A DNA stretch of 64,000 bases from Pyrenophora tritici-repentis (GCF_003171515.1 NC_089397.1:1798001-1862000); one strand, 5' to 3'; positions 9,480 through 22,929 are shown, numbered from the stretch's first letter. The notes: generated by a model from the letters alone, not told the origin. Numbers and translations are program-made.

Positions 9480-12030
9480 ATGACGCTCAAAGACCTGTTG
9501 AAAAAGAAGGACAAGATCAGGGACGAAGGCGCTCCGACGTCACCCACAGGACCCACGCTGTCTCCCGATATTCCAGAGTTCCACTTCTTTCGAACCACGA
9601 CTTCGACCCAAGAGTCAATCGAGCCGCCTAGCTTCCCCGGCGATCCTACGCGCGAGGCACCCCTTTTGTCGCCCGCACCACGAGGTGCCTTTGGCAGGTT
9701 CAGAAGCCGGAGTAGCACCTCGGCTCAGGGTGGCGGCATAGCGGAGCGGTTACACTTTGGTCGAAGCAGGTCTGGCAGCTCCGTCAACGTACCAGACAAC
9801 CTTCCGGAAGTGGGAGGAGACGGTGTCGCACGGACAGAGGACGACGAGGCAAAGTGGGAGAAGAGGGCGACCGTCTTGGTTACAGCAACTCTGCAGCATA
9901 GCAGTCAGCCCAGTACGCCGCACTATGAGCCCACGAGTCCAATGTCGCCAGGAGCCAGGAGCGCTACGAGCACAGGTGCTCCTGGGGACGAGGTATGCAC
10001 AACTTGGAAAATGGACAAGATCTGGTCTAAGCTTTGCATAGGAGAACATACATGAAGCTATCAGGCTACATGAGAAAGGAAGTGAGTCGTCACACGCCCA
10101 AACTCTCACGATGAAGGCTGACAAAGATGCACCAAGATCTCGAGGCTTCAACAGCATTGTTTGGAAGACTTGCAGAGCCGACGGGCGCAAACAATGCTCT
10201 GGCCCAAGTGCTCTACGGTCTCGCATTACGGTAAGCACTTATTGCTTGTCATCGGATATACCCGCTGCCCTCGTATTCTAGGCCTCGCTGACTAACCCCG
10301 CAGTCACGGTTGGGGATGTGAGCCAAACCAAGAACAAGCCGTCCAGTACCTATCCATGGCGGCGTCCAACAGTGCTGAGGTGGAAAAGTTGGCCCTCGGT
10401 GCAGGCATGAAAAAGGGCGGTGCGGCCAAAGGCGAGCTTGTGCTGGCCATGTATGAGCTGGCCAACTGTTTCCGAAATGGCTGGGGCATCAAGAAGGATC
10501 CCGCGGCCGCGAAGCAATATTACGAGACTGCTGCTAATTTGGGTGATACCGATGCGATGAATGAGGTAGCGTGGTGCTATATCGAAGGCTTCGGGACTAA
10601 AAAGGACAAGGTACGTCGTCCTCTCCGTTGTGTACGGCAGTCGCTGTTGTCCATGGCCTCGTCTTGCCTTGACCGGTCAATGTCGACTCGTTTAGATGTT
10701 CATGCGATGGTGACGCGAACGGTCAGCTTGGGGTCGCGTACAGCCTCGACCTCAGCCATCACGCGCCTCTATCCACTGAGACACAAAGTTTCCCTCCACC
10801 TCCGCCTCACTGTTTGGGCATCATCATGGGTTGCTCGGCTGATGCGGACGTATTGCTAACTGCGCCTCGATGCAGTTCAAAGCGGCTCAGTTTCTGCGCC
10901 TCGCGGAGACCAAGGGCAACAAGACGTTAGGCAATACCTGGTAAGTACCACCGTTTTCGTTAGCATTTCACTCTCTATTCGACCAAAGGCCATCGGACCG
11001 AGGAGCTCTTTGCGTCGTGACGAGAAGCACGGTGCAAGAAATTAACATGAGGTGCCATCACGTTGACGCGCGCCATCCCGTCTCAGCCGGTGTTGCGTCC
11101 CCAGCAACCTCAACACCAAGCCACGATAGGATCCAGGCAGGAAGTCGACAAATCCAACGCACAGCGCTATTGTCCGTTCAGGCGAAGCAGTTTCAACGCG
11201 CAGTCGCCAAGGCTTATCGATTGGCTCTTGAAGCACGGTTTTGGTCGTCAGGCTCGCTTAAGCTGACCGCGGACGCCGAACGGCCCTCGCCCTCACCCGC
11301 AGCAGGACCTGTCACACTTTGGCTGCCGGTTGACAGTTCCCCGCTACGCACACATGATGCCATGTCGCACAGAGAAGTATCTGCGAGTAGGAGCACCACC
11401 AGTCGCCCGTTTGGCACAAGCCGACCTCTCCCGTTCCAATAGTGGAAGTTTGGCATGCCTTCTGGGCCCGGCGCCGCGGTTGCATGGGCTCACACAAGTC
11501 CGTTGATGGGGCTACACGTGGCGTCTCGTTGCTGGCTTCGGTTCCAGTGCAAGAGTAAGCGGGACGATGGGAGGGTGTAGCCGATGACGGCGTGGATGCA
11601 CACCATGTGTGGAGCAGGTAGTCAGATGGTGCCGTTGTCATGGCAAGCTGGAGATTGAGTTGCATGATGGCGCGACAATGGTTGCTGTTGGGGTGGTGGG
11701 TGCTTTGCTTGCTTGCCTTGGTGCTTGCGTGCTTGCGTGCTTGCGAAAAAAGAGAACGCATCTGGAGTAGTTTGACGGCTACCGCGACAAAATGACGGCA
11801 CTATCCATCGGGACTGACAAGACGGCGACTGACGGGACTCCATCTTTGTGCATTTTTACCGCGGTACTCTCGGCATGCCGTTGCCCTTTGTTACACGAAC
11901 GACGGATTCCGGCGCTGGACCTTTTTTTGCGAATGCCCTTGCAGATTTTGATTCATGCTGGAAAATAATGCACGTGCTGACTTATCTTTCTCTACACAGG
12001 ATCTGGAAGGACAAGTACAATCCAAAGTAA
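9480..12030 (+). CDS. Sel1-repeat (TPR-like) protein
   Basis: 349-residue protein in six exons: 9480-9992, 10042-10081, 10137-10230, 10304-10610, 10876-10940, 12000-12030. A conserved MTLKDLLKKKDKI start is followed by a Ser/Pro-rich region and then Sel1 repeats: LYGLALRHGWGCEPN, YELANCFRNGWGIKKDP and NEVAWCYIEGFGTKKDK, each with the G-x-G turn. Sel1 proteins are scaffolds; some fungal relatives act with chitin synthase or signalling kinases, but I do not assign that here. Introns 4 and 5 are large (265 and 1,059 nt). The last exon supplies only IWKDKYNPK, a C-terminus I recall as conserved, with good GTAAGT donor and CTGAC/CACAG acceptor. A preceding GTG gives 32 more residues but ATG at 9480 is preferred. 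Confidence 0.85.
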
Positions 12031-15000
12031 TCGCGATTCCCGCACACCACACCCCATTACTGCAATAAGCTATCCTTCCTCCATCCCGTTCCGATAGGCA
12101 GACTTCCCTTTTGGGACAGTGTCACAGGTCACAAGATCCTTGATATGCGGGAGGAGGGGTGTGATGGGAAACGGTAAAAAACAAGGGCAGGCAGATTGAT
12201 AGATGAAACCCCGCGGGGGTAAGTGGGTGATCGAGAGATCAAACCTGATGCTAGTAGTAAAAACTGCCTTTTTTTCTTTTTTCTTTTTTGCTGTCTGCTG
12301 TATGCTGTGTACGGTATGCTGCTTATTTTGCTTTTTGGTGTCCGTCCAACCGAACCGGGACGATCAGTAATGATCATCTCATGTATTGTCCATCCCCCCC
12401 ACACACATACACGAATACGAAAAGGTTGGCCAAAAGAAAAGAACAAGCACGGAGTATTTTGGCCTGATCGTCGTCACTGATTTGTGTGTATGGATGCAGC
12501 ATGTGCTTTGTTTGCTGCCTGCCGTTTTTATTCTCCCATAATCTTCCGGGCCTGATGATGGTCGTAAGCGCGGCGTCATTTGGAAGCCAGGCCCGGAAAA
12601 TTTATCATTTTGTGATATGATAACTTACTTTGTGGGGCGGGGCTGTTGTTGTTGTCTGTGATTGGATGGGTTGATTTTTTTTCCTTTGGTTCTGCAGGAT
12701 GTGGTTGGTCGGTGTAGGTACTGTACTGTACTGTACTATATCCTATGGTACAGTGGGATATCGGTCTACATACCTACCGTACACAATTGATGATATCGCT
12801 GTGCTGTTTGCCGTTTCAACCATATTGTATCTACGTACACTTCCATCTCCATCTTCATCTCCCTTCTTTCCATAGTACCCTCATCCACCAGCTCAGAGTC
12901 CTCCAGTACATACATTAGTGACTCACAACCAACCAACCAACCAACCAACCAACCATCAAAAAAACCCTAACCTATCACATCCCCTCACCCATGACATGCA
13001 TACCCCCGCCGCCTCACCTCCCCCGCACAAACACTAAACCACTGTAGTGCTTGTCTCGAGAGAAGAGCTGCTGCTGCTGCAAGCAACCCGTATCGAGCTG
13101 CATTAGTATAGTACCGGTACTAACAAGCACCAGCACCAGCACCAAAAACCCTGGTCTTACATACATACAGCACGGTTATAAGTATACCCACATGTGTTTC
13201 ACCATTGCTGTTAGTGCCGTCGTTTTGGGGGTGGTATGCGTGATGCGTGCATGTGCATGTGGCATGGATATGGGTGAGGACTTTTCTTGAGTGCATGGAA
13301 CTGGGACTGCGACGGGGATATGGGAGCGAGGGTAGGGTAGGTGTGATGTGTGATGTGTGTGTGAGAAGTTGCGGTGACGATGGTGAGTGTTGTTCATTTC
13401 ATCGTGATTGCGTGGCTGGGAGGGAATGGAATGGAAGGGATGGGGTTGTTAGGGATGTGGGGGTGAGCTGAGCTGAGACCTGCTGAGGGAGATAGATGGG
13501 CGAGAGCGAGACTGGACTGGACTAGAGTGACTGACTGAGCCATGATGACTACGACGACAATATGCGAATGGAAATGTACATGTCCGGATGCAAGAAACAA
13601 AGGTATAGCAACAGTACTATCACTATACTCTAACCCACCAACTTACACTATACAACCCCAATCCATGCCTTGCCATTAAACAAGGACCCCCAAACCCCGT
13701 GATCCCACTCCATTCCATTACATCAGCCATCCCAACACCCGCAGTGGAGTAAGTAACCCATCACCCGTCCGTCACCCGTCCTCCGATCTTCCACCGGCGG
13801 CCGGTGGGACTGCCGAGGCTGCTCCAAGCAAGGCAAGAAAACCAAGGGCAAACTCGGAAAGGAAGCTGCGAGGGAGGGATAAGCCAGCTTGCGCGGCACC
13901 CGGGTCTACCCTAACTCGATAACTCCCAATCCAGAACGACATGTTGATCCGGGAAACTATCCGAACGTAGGTATGGTATGGTAGGTACATGCGGGCTACC
14001 TACCTACCTACCGCTATAGCAACACGGCGCCTCTCTCGATTACGATCATGTTTGGAAAGATACGAAGGATGAGGTCGTAGCGTAAGTAGCGTTTTACTTT
14101 ATGTACATGGCCTGTACGTAGATGGAGTGGCATGTTACATCGATACATGTCAGTCATGGCCTTGGTTAGCTTGGCTCCGTCCGGTACACTACACTACCAC
14201 TACCACTACCACTACAGTACCGGTACATACATACATACGAAGATCCTTCCATCTTTCCAATCCACCACTACCACCAACATCAAACGCTTGACGCGATAAT
14301 TGCGGCTCAAAAACCTTCCCATGCACACCATGCGGCTGAAACCCACTTGCTTGCTTGCTGCAGCTACCGCATCGCGAAACGAGCATCTCGGTGGGGAGGG
14401 CGAAGCGGAAGAGAGGAAGTGGAGAAAAAAGGCGGAGACTGTAAGGATGCAGATGCGCGGCGGCGGTACAGCAAAACAGTGGAGGCAGGCAGGCAGGCGG
14501 GCGGGCGGACTGAGGGAATCATCATGGCGGGGCGGTGCGGTGCGGTTGCATGGATGTGTGAAGATACGGTATTAGTTAGTGCTTTAGCACAGTCTATACG
14601 AGGCTGTTTAAACGATGTTGCCGCGATGAAAAATGAACAATCTAGTTGAGATGCCGAAAATGTCACAAGTGCGTTGCGTTGCGTGCGTGCGGTCGGCGAC
14701 CACCATGATGGCCCAAACTTTCACACACAATCACACATCACATCACACGAAAACAACGGGGTGGAAGTAAGTAAGTGGTAAGCAGTGACCGAACCTCGCA
14801 GCGACCTAAGCGCCGAGAAGTTCCGATCAAAAAAAGGCGCAAAAGAGGCCATCTGATAGCATTAACGAAGAAAGCCAGCCAGCCAGCCAAAGCGCTCAGG
14901 CTCGTTTTAGTTACCCTCCTCAGCACAACCTCGCCTAAGCCCAATCAAGAAGATGAAAAACATGCCTAAGAATGAATCCGAGCCAATCAAGTCTGACAAG

Positions 15001-16085
15001 TGACCCTTTGGCTGGCGAAAGCTGCACAACAAAAATGTGACCATGTGACCACGGGTCGCAGAAACGGCCGCGTTGCCAAGACTGACAACGCTGGAAAAAA
15101 CCAAGGAAGATACGAGGAAAGAGGAAGGAAAAAAACAGGCTGGTATCTCGAAGGGAAACAAAGGTGGGTTTGTTGGGAAAGGGAAGGGGACGGTTGCTGG
15201 GAGGAGGGAAATGGGGTAATAGGGAATATTGGGAAGGGGTAGAGATGAGGAGAGAGAGGAAAAGTTAGTTATGATAGGAAGCCAAACAAGTGCAGCAGAA
15301 GCGTCTCTTTCAATAAGAACAACAAAAAGGTCTTTCTCAATCATCAACATCGCCATCGTTATCGTCTCGCTCGCTCGCTCGCTCATCCTCCTCGCAATGC
15401 CAGATAAATAAGAAGAAGAAGATAAAACAATAAAATATGCTGCCAATCTGTTCGTCTTTCTTTCTCTCATGCCATCATATACAAGTGTTTCGTCGGTTAC
15501 ATGTGGTCCCATAAATCTCTCATTCTCGTGGTTCAACGTGAAAGGAAATCCAAACGCTCGCTACGCTTTGCAAAAGATCAAAAAAAAAATCCAAAAGAAA
15601 ACAAACAACAAATGGGGCCGATGGCGGGGGGCATGATAAGTAATACCCCACCAGCCAGGCACGTCGCTAATCAATTTGATGCCGTAAGGGAAAACCCAAT
15701 AGAAAGAAAGAAAAAAAAGAGACAAAAAGGTATGGTCAAAGTCGTGAACCAACGGTCTCCGACAGGTGTGGGAAGAAAACAACCGCCATGCGATGTAGGT
15801 AACCAGGAACAAGGTAGTTACCCGAAATCGACGTTGCCGTCCCAGAGTGTACAAGACAACTGGCAAGGCCAGAGCGTTTGGAGAAAAGAAATGGCGATGA
15901 CTCATCAAAGAGTACCAGCCGGACCGTGATGCAACTTGTGTCCCTACAGGCGCCCCCCTGCAAGAAGGCTGCAAGGGGGGCAGAAGTGAAGCGCTATGCT
16001 GATAAATGACTTATGCAACTTAGGAAACGAACATAGGAGAGGTGTTGTAGTGATGGTGGTGGTGGTCACCAATGTGGGGGGCTAT
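12031..16085. other. 4-kb non-coding region with many simple repeats
   Basis: No gene supported. It lies between the ends of convergent Sel1 and bZIP genes. It contains tetranucleotide and other microsatellites, including (AACC)n at about 12927-12954, GTACT repeats near 12717-12735, GCT/CAG-type triplets near 13068-13145, ACCT repeats near 13998-14012, TACCAC repeats near 14193-14215 and CTCG repeats near 15365-15385. Purine-rich tracts occur at 14400-15300. ORFs of up to 209 codons on both strands are low-complexity and lack motifs. Confidence 0.6.
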
Positions 16086-18129
16086 TTAGCCCATGTTCTC
16101 GACCTTGGTACCCTCGGATGTACCGGGGCGCGACATGGCAGCAGACTCTTCGACGATACGCTTGAACTCGTGGACAACCTCGGGGGCGATCTTGTCCCAG
16201 AGCAGACTGCGGGTGTAGATCTCAGCAGCAGAGTCACCCTTGCTTTGCTCGCGCATGGCGGCGAGGGTCTCGGCAAGGTTGCGACGGTGCGAGGGTTGAG
16301 AGCCAGGGGACAGAGGGTCGCTGAGGTCGTCGCTTGAGACGCTATACCGCGAGCGAGTGAAGTCGAGAGAGGTCATGCTGTTGTACTGGTCGGGAGTGAT
16401 GGAGAAGAGCTGCTCGTGCTCTTGCTCCTTTGTGGGGCCAGTGAGATGCGAGTGGAGTTGGTCGAGGGAGCCAGAGATGCCAGCGAGTTCAGAGCCAGAC
16501 ATGGTCGTCTTGGGCCATGCCATACCAGAGGGAGTAGGCTCCATGCCGACGACGTGGTTGGCAATGAGGCCTTGCTCGCTGAGGGTAGTCGAGACACCAG
16601 CATCCTTGAAGATGCTGTCGAGAACAGTAGCTGAGGCAGCACGGACCTCATCAGGCATGCGAGGGATGGGAGGAGCGGCACCGCCGGACTTGCTTGCGAC
16701 AAAGGCACCGCAGAGCAAGAGCATGAGCAAGAGACCAGAAGCGACGGGCTTGTCCTCGTCCTTGGTGCGGGACACAAGAGAGAGCTCCTGGTTCTGCTGG
16801 GGAGTGGGCTGGTCGTCAGAGGCGAAGTCGTTGACGAAAATGTAGTTGTCCCAGTCGCTGTTGCCCATGTTGAGGTTGTCCATCTCTGAGGCGAAGTCGG
16901 TGAAGGTGGTGCTTGGTGCGACAGCCATACCGTTGCCGGTGGCAGCCTCAAGACGCTCAGTGAGGACGGAGACCTTCTTGCGGAGCTCACCAGTCTCGAC
17001 GGTGTGAGTGCGGACAAGCTCCTCCTTGTCGAACTGCAGCTGGTTGACGAGGTGGTGCATCTCCATGGACTCGCGGTGCCAGTTCTCCTTCTCGGCGACG
17101 AGAGCGTCATACTCGATGCGCATGGCGGCAAAGTCGTCTTGCATCTGGCAGATCTTCTCCATCCATTGCTTCTTCTCTTCCTCGAGCTCTTCTGTGTGCT
17201 TCTTCTTGCGTTGCCGAGAGTCAAGTCTGTCATGAGGTTAGCTGATGCACAATGGGGGAGATCATAGACCAAAAGGTAGATTGGACCAAACGTGGAGCGT
17301 GGAACCAAGAACCAAGAGGCAGTACGTACGCGGCCTGTCTGTTGCGAAGAAGTCGTTTTTGTTGCTTGAGCTCCTTGAGCTCCTCCTCGTTGGTGCAGCT
17401 CTGGATCAGGTGATCGATGTTGAAGAGGTTGCGCTCTTGGGGGATGTCGAACCGGGCGTTCTTCTTCCTGATGCCGCCGTCACGGCGGGGGGAGAAGGAG
17501 CGGGGAGGCGTGTTTGGCCTCATGCGCTTGGGGCCGGGCCGTGCGTCCATCTCCTGCTGGTTGAAGGCCATCCAGTCGGAGTGGGTGTGCGGGGACATGG
17601 GCTGCTCTGGGGCCGAGGGGAAGACGGCGCTGGGACGGACGTTCTGGTGGACGGGAAGACCAAAGGGCATCTGTTGCTGGTCGACAAACGAGGCAGCACC
17701 AAAGTCACCAGGGCCAAAGGGGTTCAGCGGCTTGGGGGCCGTGGGCGTCCTTGATCCAGAGTTGTCGGTCACGGGCCATGACTGCTGGCCGTAGGTGGCA
17801 GCTTGGTTGGGGGGTAGGCGGGCAAAGGGGTTGTTGCTTTGCTCAGTGAAGAAGGGGTTGTTGCCGTTTGTGTTGACGACGGAGCTGGTGGCAGTGCGGT
17901 CGACAAACTGGGGGTTTGAGGAAAAGTCCTCCCAAATGGACGTGTCGGGCGAGAAGATGCCCTGGGTGCTCGAGGTGGGCGACATCAGGACGGGTGTGTC
18001 CAGGATGTTGGAGTCGAGAGTGGAGTTGTCGTCAAAGGAAAAGGCAGAGGGTTTCCTGTCGAGGGAGTTTAGTGTCGAGTTTGGCCGGAAGTCCATGTGA
18101 TTTGGGTTGTTGGGGTACGAGTGGTCCAT
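16086..18129 (-). CDS. bZIP transcription factor with a C-terminal hydrophobic segment
   Basis: 646-residue regulator. Exons 18129-17330 and 17226-16086; the 103-nt intron (GTACGT donor, GCTAAC branch) interrupts the basic region. The N-terminal 220 residues are Asn/Pro/Ser-rich. The bZIP starts near residue 255: KELKQQKRLLRNRQAALDSR with the N-x7-R signature, followed by a coiled coil to about 345. At about 428-446 lies an uncharged run (ASGLLLMLLLCGAFVAS) long enough to cross a membrane, flanked by charged residues. The preceding motif (FDIPQERNLFNIDHL) marks a fungal subfamily whose name I am not certain of. A TTG 24 nt upstream is not used. The gene is isolated, with about 4 kb downstream and 3 kb upstream without genes. 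Confidence 0.87.
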
Positions 18130-21100
18130 GGCGGACGCTGACTCTTGTAGCAAAGTACCGGTGTGGGCTTTAGACTGGCGGTGTGGATTGCCCGTTTCGG
18201 TAATGGTAATGGCAGGATGGTCCTAGTGATGGTACGTACTCAGCTTCTTCAAAGGTGATGGTGATGAAGGCAAAAGGCAGAGGCAGAGGCAGAGGCAGGA
18301 ACAGGAATCGAAGCGCGTCCTGTCAGCGAGCGGAGCGTGGTAGCGGTTGATGATGGCAGGGTGGTGGTGGTGAGATAGGGCTTGGGGATGGGGGGGCTTA
18401 AAGGTGCGCGGTGGGCTTGGGGCGGGGGTGGATGGCGCAGAAGCCTGCTTGTTAGAGCGACCGGGGGTCACGCAGCCGTGGGATGCATCTGGGCACGAAA
18501 CACGGCCATTGCATGCGATAGGACGCCCCAATGGCGTCGGGTATTGATGCATCATTCCAGCATCCGCTGCAGCAGCGACTGGCTGGGGCTGTCCTGTCAA
18601 GCCCGCCATGGCCCATTCACCCTCCGCACTGATGATCCAGTGTTTGCCCTGGCTGCTGGCCCGCCGCCCGTCTGCCTGAGTGATGGTCTGCCGTTTGTCG
18701 CGCCCGCTAACTGTGACGGCTGGCGCGCCCGTACCGTATTATTGTCAACTAAACTGCCTGTCACCCACCTGCTCCCTCCATCACCAGGTGGTACGACACG
18801 GCCGCGATGACTGGCTAGCTTGCGGTGCGGGCCGTGTGCTGCCAAAGCCAAATGCCGCCGGAGTCCATCCATGGCCATTCGTCTAAATGCCTATACCGAC
18901 CTGGGCCGCAGCCGTGAAAACTCTGCTCGATGCAGTCAAGATGGGACGATGCGCGCTTGTCGATAGGGCCCTCCCGCGACGCGGGTCCTTGTGTGCTTGT
19001 GCTGAGCCTCCGCGTCTTGCGACTGTACGGTATTGGTATCGAGAATAACTGGGCCATGTAACCATCACCACTTACAACCCATCTCGACGGCAGTTGCCCT
19101 GTCACCCGACTCTTGCGCCGCACTACTTTCGTAAGCAAGGTGAGCCCTCTCGGCCGTCCTTTTGCGACTTGATCCATCATTGCAGATTGTGTCATCTGTC
19201 CACCCCTCCGCCTACCTTTGGCGTGCACGAGTCATCTCACCGCTCTCTTGCGCGCAGCAGGCCCTCTAACCCCATTTGGCCCTCCCACCTCCACTCCCGT
19301 ACTCTTGTGGCCGCCTCTCATTATCGTGAGGGAGCTACCATGGTACGCCGTGCAAGGTCCCAAGCGCCCGTGTCTGCTCCATCTGGCCGGATTCGTTGCG
19401 TGCGTGAGCCAGATGAAGAGACAAACATTACAGCCACAGCCTGCCCCCGTCACTGTGCCACAGATGAGATCCGACAGCCTCTTTCTACCGAGTGGCCGGG
19501 ATCCCATTAGCTGGAGATGGAGCGGCGCAGCTCATTGGCCGCTTACGGGCTGAAGCCATGCTTGCTCGTCGTCGTATGCTTTTGCTTCTGCCGAGCAACC
19601 GCAACATCAATCGGACAGTCTGTGTCGTTGCGTAGTCGTAACCAACCTCCACCAACAAAATTCAAATACAATCTCATCGACTTCCTTCTCCTCTCCGACC
19701 ACTGCCGTAATGGCGTAATGGAGCCTCGCTATGGCTCCCGGTGCACCCTGCCCGCGCTGCCTAACGCATATCGCGGCTACCTAAGACATCCATTCCCAAG
19801 CAGACATGCAGAAAGTCAAAATGGCGTCGCACCAAATGAGGGCGCCGTCACTCGGATGCGGCAAGGCGCCTGCATCTGCATCCAGTCTACGTCTGCATCC
19901 GCATCAACCGTTGCTGTTGATCCTCTCTATCATGGCGCGTACCGTGGCACGCCAAAGTCGGCGTCACGGCAGGGACTACTACTGTATGTCAAAGTCCGAT
20001 GCCCCACTTGATGTACTCGGATGCTTCCGAATTCTCTACCCTGAGACGATGGCTTCCTTGACCGGCATGCATCACCACCTGTCAATGCACCAGAATGAGA
20101 CAGACGTCTACAGAAACACATTGAGGCCCAACTACCAGGGCGCATAACATAATGGCCCCGATCCAACCTTTGACTAATTGTGGTTGCCAAAAAGGTGAGG
20201 CTGTAGCGGTGAAAGAGCACCCTAAAGTTCCACTATCCGCATCCGCGCTATGCCCCAGCCACTAGAATACACATGGAGCGGTTATTCTTGTCTCTTCGTA
20301 TTTCCCACAATCATGGCCCTCTTGGCGGCGGATTGCGAGAATACACTTGTTTTTCACCATGCATGAGTCACTCACCTACTTCTCCGCAATCGGTACCAAA
20401 ACTAATCTTACCAAACCACCCAAATCTCACAGTAATCGGCTGATGGCGGCAGCCAGTACTTTTGCTCTATTATAGTGCATTCTTGAAACACTTCGCGGAT
20501 GCGGACACGCTTCCAATTGACCCTCTGACATTGCTAAGCTAGACCGCCCGTGGCCAAGTATCGTCCTTTGCAGACTCTGTCTCGATGTCGATCATGTTGC
20601 GGTGAAGAAAGACTTTGACCCTGAATGTCCCGGCAATGAGATCATCGCGGTGGAGAGACATCACTCTCCCTTGCTGCAGCAATGGAGGTGTGTTTTAGAA
20701 TTATGGGTAAGGAAGGGGACCCGGGGCCATGCTACCGGCGAGTGGGTAACAGCAGCATGCCTTCTCTTGTGTGACTAATGCCGAGACGCGTTATCTCGAC
20801 GCGTGCGTGTTTGCCCGTGGCCGCCATGAGTAATACTTCCTCGGCCGGATCAACAGAACGTGCAATTCACACTCCAGCCTATCGGCGCATATAGAAATCA
20901 ACAGCGCAAAGCGCGCAAACAAACATGCAGCAGTGAGTCAGACGAGAAAGGAGAAGGTTCGTGAAGGATTGGAGTTGAAGGGGAACGCTGTACACTGTTT
21001 GTTTGCGTGACTCCACGCGCTTGGGAGTACGGGGTATCGTGGTTGAAGCTATGGACGTTCTATGTTCAACTTCGGCGCAACGGGGGAAGACGAGGAGCAC

Positions 21101-21213
21101 TGACCTTGGTGATTCCTTTCAAACTCGTGCTCTTCACCTGCTTCGTGCTGCATGCATACAGCGGCGCGTCGTCAACTGGCATCGGTCATATCGCCTGTTT
21201 GATCACTTCGGCC
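18130..21213. other. 3-kb upstream region of the bZIP gene
   Basis: No gene supported. It lies upstream of bZIP and downstream of PRP4. Short ORFs (up to 164 codons) overlap on both strands without motifs. It includes GGCAGA repeats at about 18275-18300. Long 5' regions of this kind often contain leader and uORFs, but none can be proven here. Confidence 0.5.
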
Positions 21214-22929
21214 TCATATGCCCCCGTTATCGTCTCTTGCCCACAACTTCACGGATCGGTCTTTTCCACCACTGACGATCCATGAAGCATCGCTCGTTAC
21301 ATCTGTGCTAAAGACCGGCCCCGAGTGACCAGACAGAGTCTTGCAATGCGCCCAGTCGTCCGCTGAGAAGATCTGAATGTTCTTGTCGAATCCAGATGAG
21401 ATAACAAAGGTCGACGCTTTCTTTGGGATGAGATCGCCCTGGTCGTTTTGTTGAAGTGGCACACCGCTCGCTGGTCCATCGGTGCCTTTGTACCATCGCA
21501 GATCTGTGACACCTCCAGTGTTCGCGGCGATCGAGTTGGTTTCTCTCATCGCTCGAACATCCCAGCACTTCATGAAACCGTCACCTGATCCAGAGAGTAG
21601 GCGATGGCCATCCGTGGCCCAGTCTATGCTGTAGATGGGTTTGATATGACTTTCCAACATGTAGATGACGCGGCCGGTACGCACATCCCAAACACGGCCA
21701 ATACTGTCCAAACCGGCAGTTGCAATCAGGGACCCATCACCGTTGAAGCTCACAGCGTAGACCTCTTTTGAATGACCCTCCTGCATGAGAAGTTCCTGTC
21801 CAGTGTTCACGTCCCAGAGACGCCATGTCGTGTCGTCGGAAGCTGAGGCCAAGTATCGACCTGATGGGTGGAACGCTACTCGACAGACACGATCGGAATG
21901 GCCCTCTAGGGTGCGCACGGGTTTGTCGTCATCCAGGGACCATAGCTGAACCTTTCCACCAGCTCCACCAGACGCAAAATTCACACTCGAAGTCGAGACG
22001 TTGCTGCCATCGAGTGTCGCACCTGGCATCCAATCTATACCCGTTGTGCGCTCAGTATGCCCGCCCCTATAAGCCTTTTTGGGTTCCATGCTAGGGATCT
22101 CCAGCAGCGCAACCTTGCCACCCCAAGTGCCATATGCGACATATTTGCCATTTGGTGAGACGCGTACAATGCTCACTGGGCGATCTGCGGTTTGCGATCC
22201 GTACAGCTCGAAGCCTTTCAGCCGGTCCTTGATATTATTGCGGAATTCGATGTGGGTTTTGAGTGGAATGGTAGCTTCGCGACGCTGGTATGCGACACGT
22301 TCCTTTGCGCGCGGTAGAGAATATTTTGCCATGTCTCGCCGTGCGTCCAGCAGTGCTTGGGTACCTTGGGTGTAGAATTCTTCCTGTTCATCGCCAGCCC
22401 CCTCTTCTGCATCTTGCATTTCAACATCCGGTGCATCTTCGCCAAGTGCCTCAGCAGCCGCGGCAAGCAGAGCTCGAAGTCGGTCGCGGCGCTCCGAAGG
22501 CCCTTCGCCGAATAGTGTAATGGGTTCCCCCCGTGCACGTAGCCTGGCCTTGACGTCGCGATCGGCAGTTGGCACAATTAACTGGGCGGCTCGTCGTTTG
22601 CGATCAAAATCCTCCATGAGCGACGAGGCCGACGCGTTGCCTCCACCAGGCATGGCATGGTTGCGGTCGAGCGCTATACGCGTTAGTAACTTGCATTCAA
22701 TGGATGGGTTGTACCTCTATACGTACGGACACTGGCAAGGTCAATTCCTTCCATAGCATTGTCCTATATGCCCCTGTCAGTTTGTACACATAGAGAAGCT
22801 GTTGCGCCTGGGCAGATAGCTATGCAGCACGTGAAGCTCTCTTGCCAAATCCAGGATATATGAATGCTGGGTACTTACCGCGCCATCCTCTTCCTCGACA
22901 TAAGCCTGTCGCGCTGGGTGCATGCTCAT
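21214..22929 (-). CDS. PRP4: U4/U6 snRNP protein PRP4 (PRPF4), WD40
   Basis: Spliceosome component that binds PRP3 and U4/U6 snRNA. Three exons: 22929-22879, 22763-22727 and 22673-21214; 515 residues. Exons 1 and 2 give the typical [13 protein letters not shown] and GIDLASV start. Exon 3 has the SFM/PRP4 motif (about 67-95: [16 protein letters not shown]), then WD40 repeats from about 196 to the end, such as [19 protein letters not shown] and [15 protein letters not shown]. The protein ends shortly after DRSVKLWA, as in the family. Introns have GTAAGT and GTACGT donors and ATAG acceptors. The start chosen is the first of two close ATGs (MSMHP); the second, at 22923, is also possible. Confidence 0.93.

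Noticed and set aside
11017..11761. ORFs of 141 (+) and 149 (-) codons inside the long Sel1-gene intron
   Set aside because: Low-complexity, without motifs; probably chance open frames in GC-rich intron sequence.
14907..15974. Long ORFs (up to 209 codons) on both strands downstream of the bZIP gene
   Set aside because: Composed of simple purine/pyrimidine tracts; hydrophobic look on one strand is an artefact of T-rich codons.
19094..20147. Plus-strand ORFs of 113-164 codons upstream of the bZIP gene
   Set aside because: Overlapping frames, no conserved motif, no signal peptide or splice pattern.
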